DNA from: Sulfurospirillum sp964441765
GTDB lineage: Bacteria > Campylobacterota > Campylobacteria > Campylobacterales > Sulfurospirillaceae
DNA length: 5,432 nt
Assembly: GCA_964441765.1 (NCBI GenBank)
Contig: CAYTVI010000095.1
Span: 1-5,432, forward strand
Reading direction: 5' to 3'
A program made the translations under genes and the position numbers. The notes beneath the pieces are model-generated. The model did no database searches. It was not told where the DNA came from and was given only the letters and a program-made list of their open reading frames with translations. This document shows positions 5,430 to 5,432 of this stretch, in pieces (positions within the stretch are counted from its first letter, which is position 1; every line of letters begins with the position of its first letter).

Positions 5430-5432
5430 TTC

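Noticed and set aside
5410..5432. AAGGAG followed by GTG at 5417 as the start of another gene
   Set aside because: The GTG lies only 1 nt after the AAGGAG and its frame stops after three codons (GTG-GAT-ATA-TAA). No ATG or TTG start follows at usable spacing within the window.
1..5432. tRNA, rRNA, CRISPR array, insertion sequence or attachment site
   Set aside because: The sequence is almost entirely covered by genes. No cloverleaf, regularly spaced repeat array, transposase or terminal inverted repeat pair was seen on either strand.

Overview
The window looks like part of a Campylobacterota (Epsilonproteobacteria) chromosome, most probably Sulfurospirillum or a close relative. Three things point there: moderate-to-low GC, an N-terminus of the MKNAFTMIELVFVIV type on the pseudopilin (common in this phylum), and tightly packed genes that overlap by ATGA. 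The genus is an inference from protein style, not a database result. All recognisable genes are on the plus strand.

Left half (1-2857): the 3' part of a citrate-fermentation operon in the classical order citE-citF-citX-citG. citE enters from outside the window and lacks its 5' half. citF (citrate lyase alpha chain) is complete. citX is seen only as its first 27 codons before a run of exactly 100 Ns (2045-2144). citG resumes after the gap without its N-terminus. CitE and CitF are catalytic chains of the citrate lyase complex, which splits citrate to acetate and oxaloacetate. CitG makes the precursor of the phosphoribosyl-dephospho-CoA prosthetic group, and CitX attaches it to the acyl-carrier chain CitD (not in view). 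The homologous parts on either side of the gap imply that far more than 100 bases are missing, roughly 0.5-0.6 kb.

Right half (2858-5384): a second gene group that probably starts from its own extended -10 promoter in the citG tail. It contains pabA (glutamine amidotransferase for p-aminobenzoate, possibly shared with anthranilate synthesis), a multi-pass membrane protein resembling GT-C/PMT glycosyltransferases, and a type II secretion/type IV pilus-like pseudopilin. pabA and the membrane-protein gene overlap by 4 nt; the pseudopilin gene follows after 4 nt. The last 48 bases hold a nested dyad and a TATAAT box that may begin the next transcript.

The most unusual signal is a perfect 12-bp palindrome, TTTACATGTAAA. 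It occurs three times, always inside cit coding sequence and in two different codon phases, so it appears to be selected as DNA rather than as protein. No previously undescribed multi-gene system is evident; apart from this motif the region is ordinary metabolism plus a secretion/pilus-type gene.
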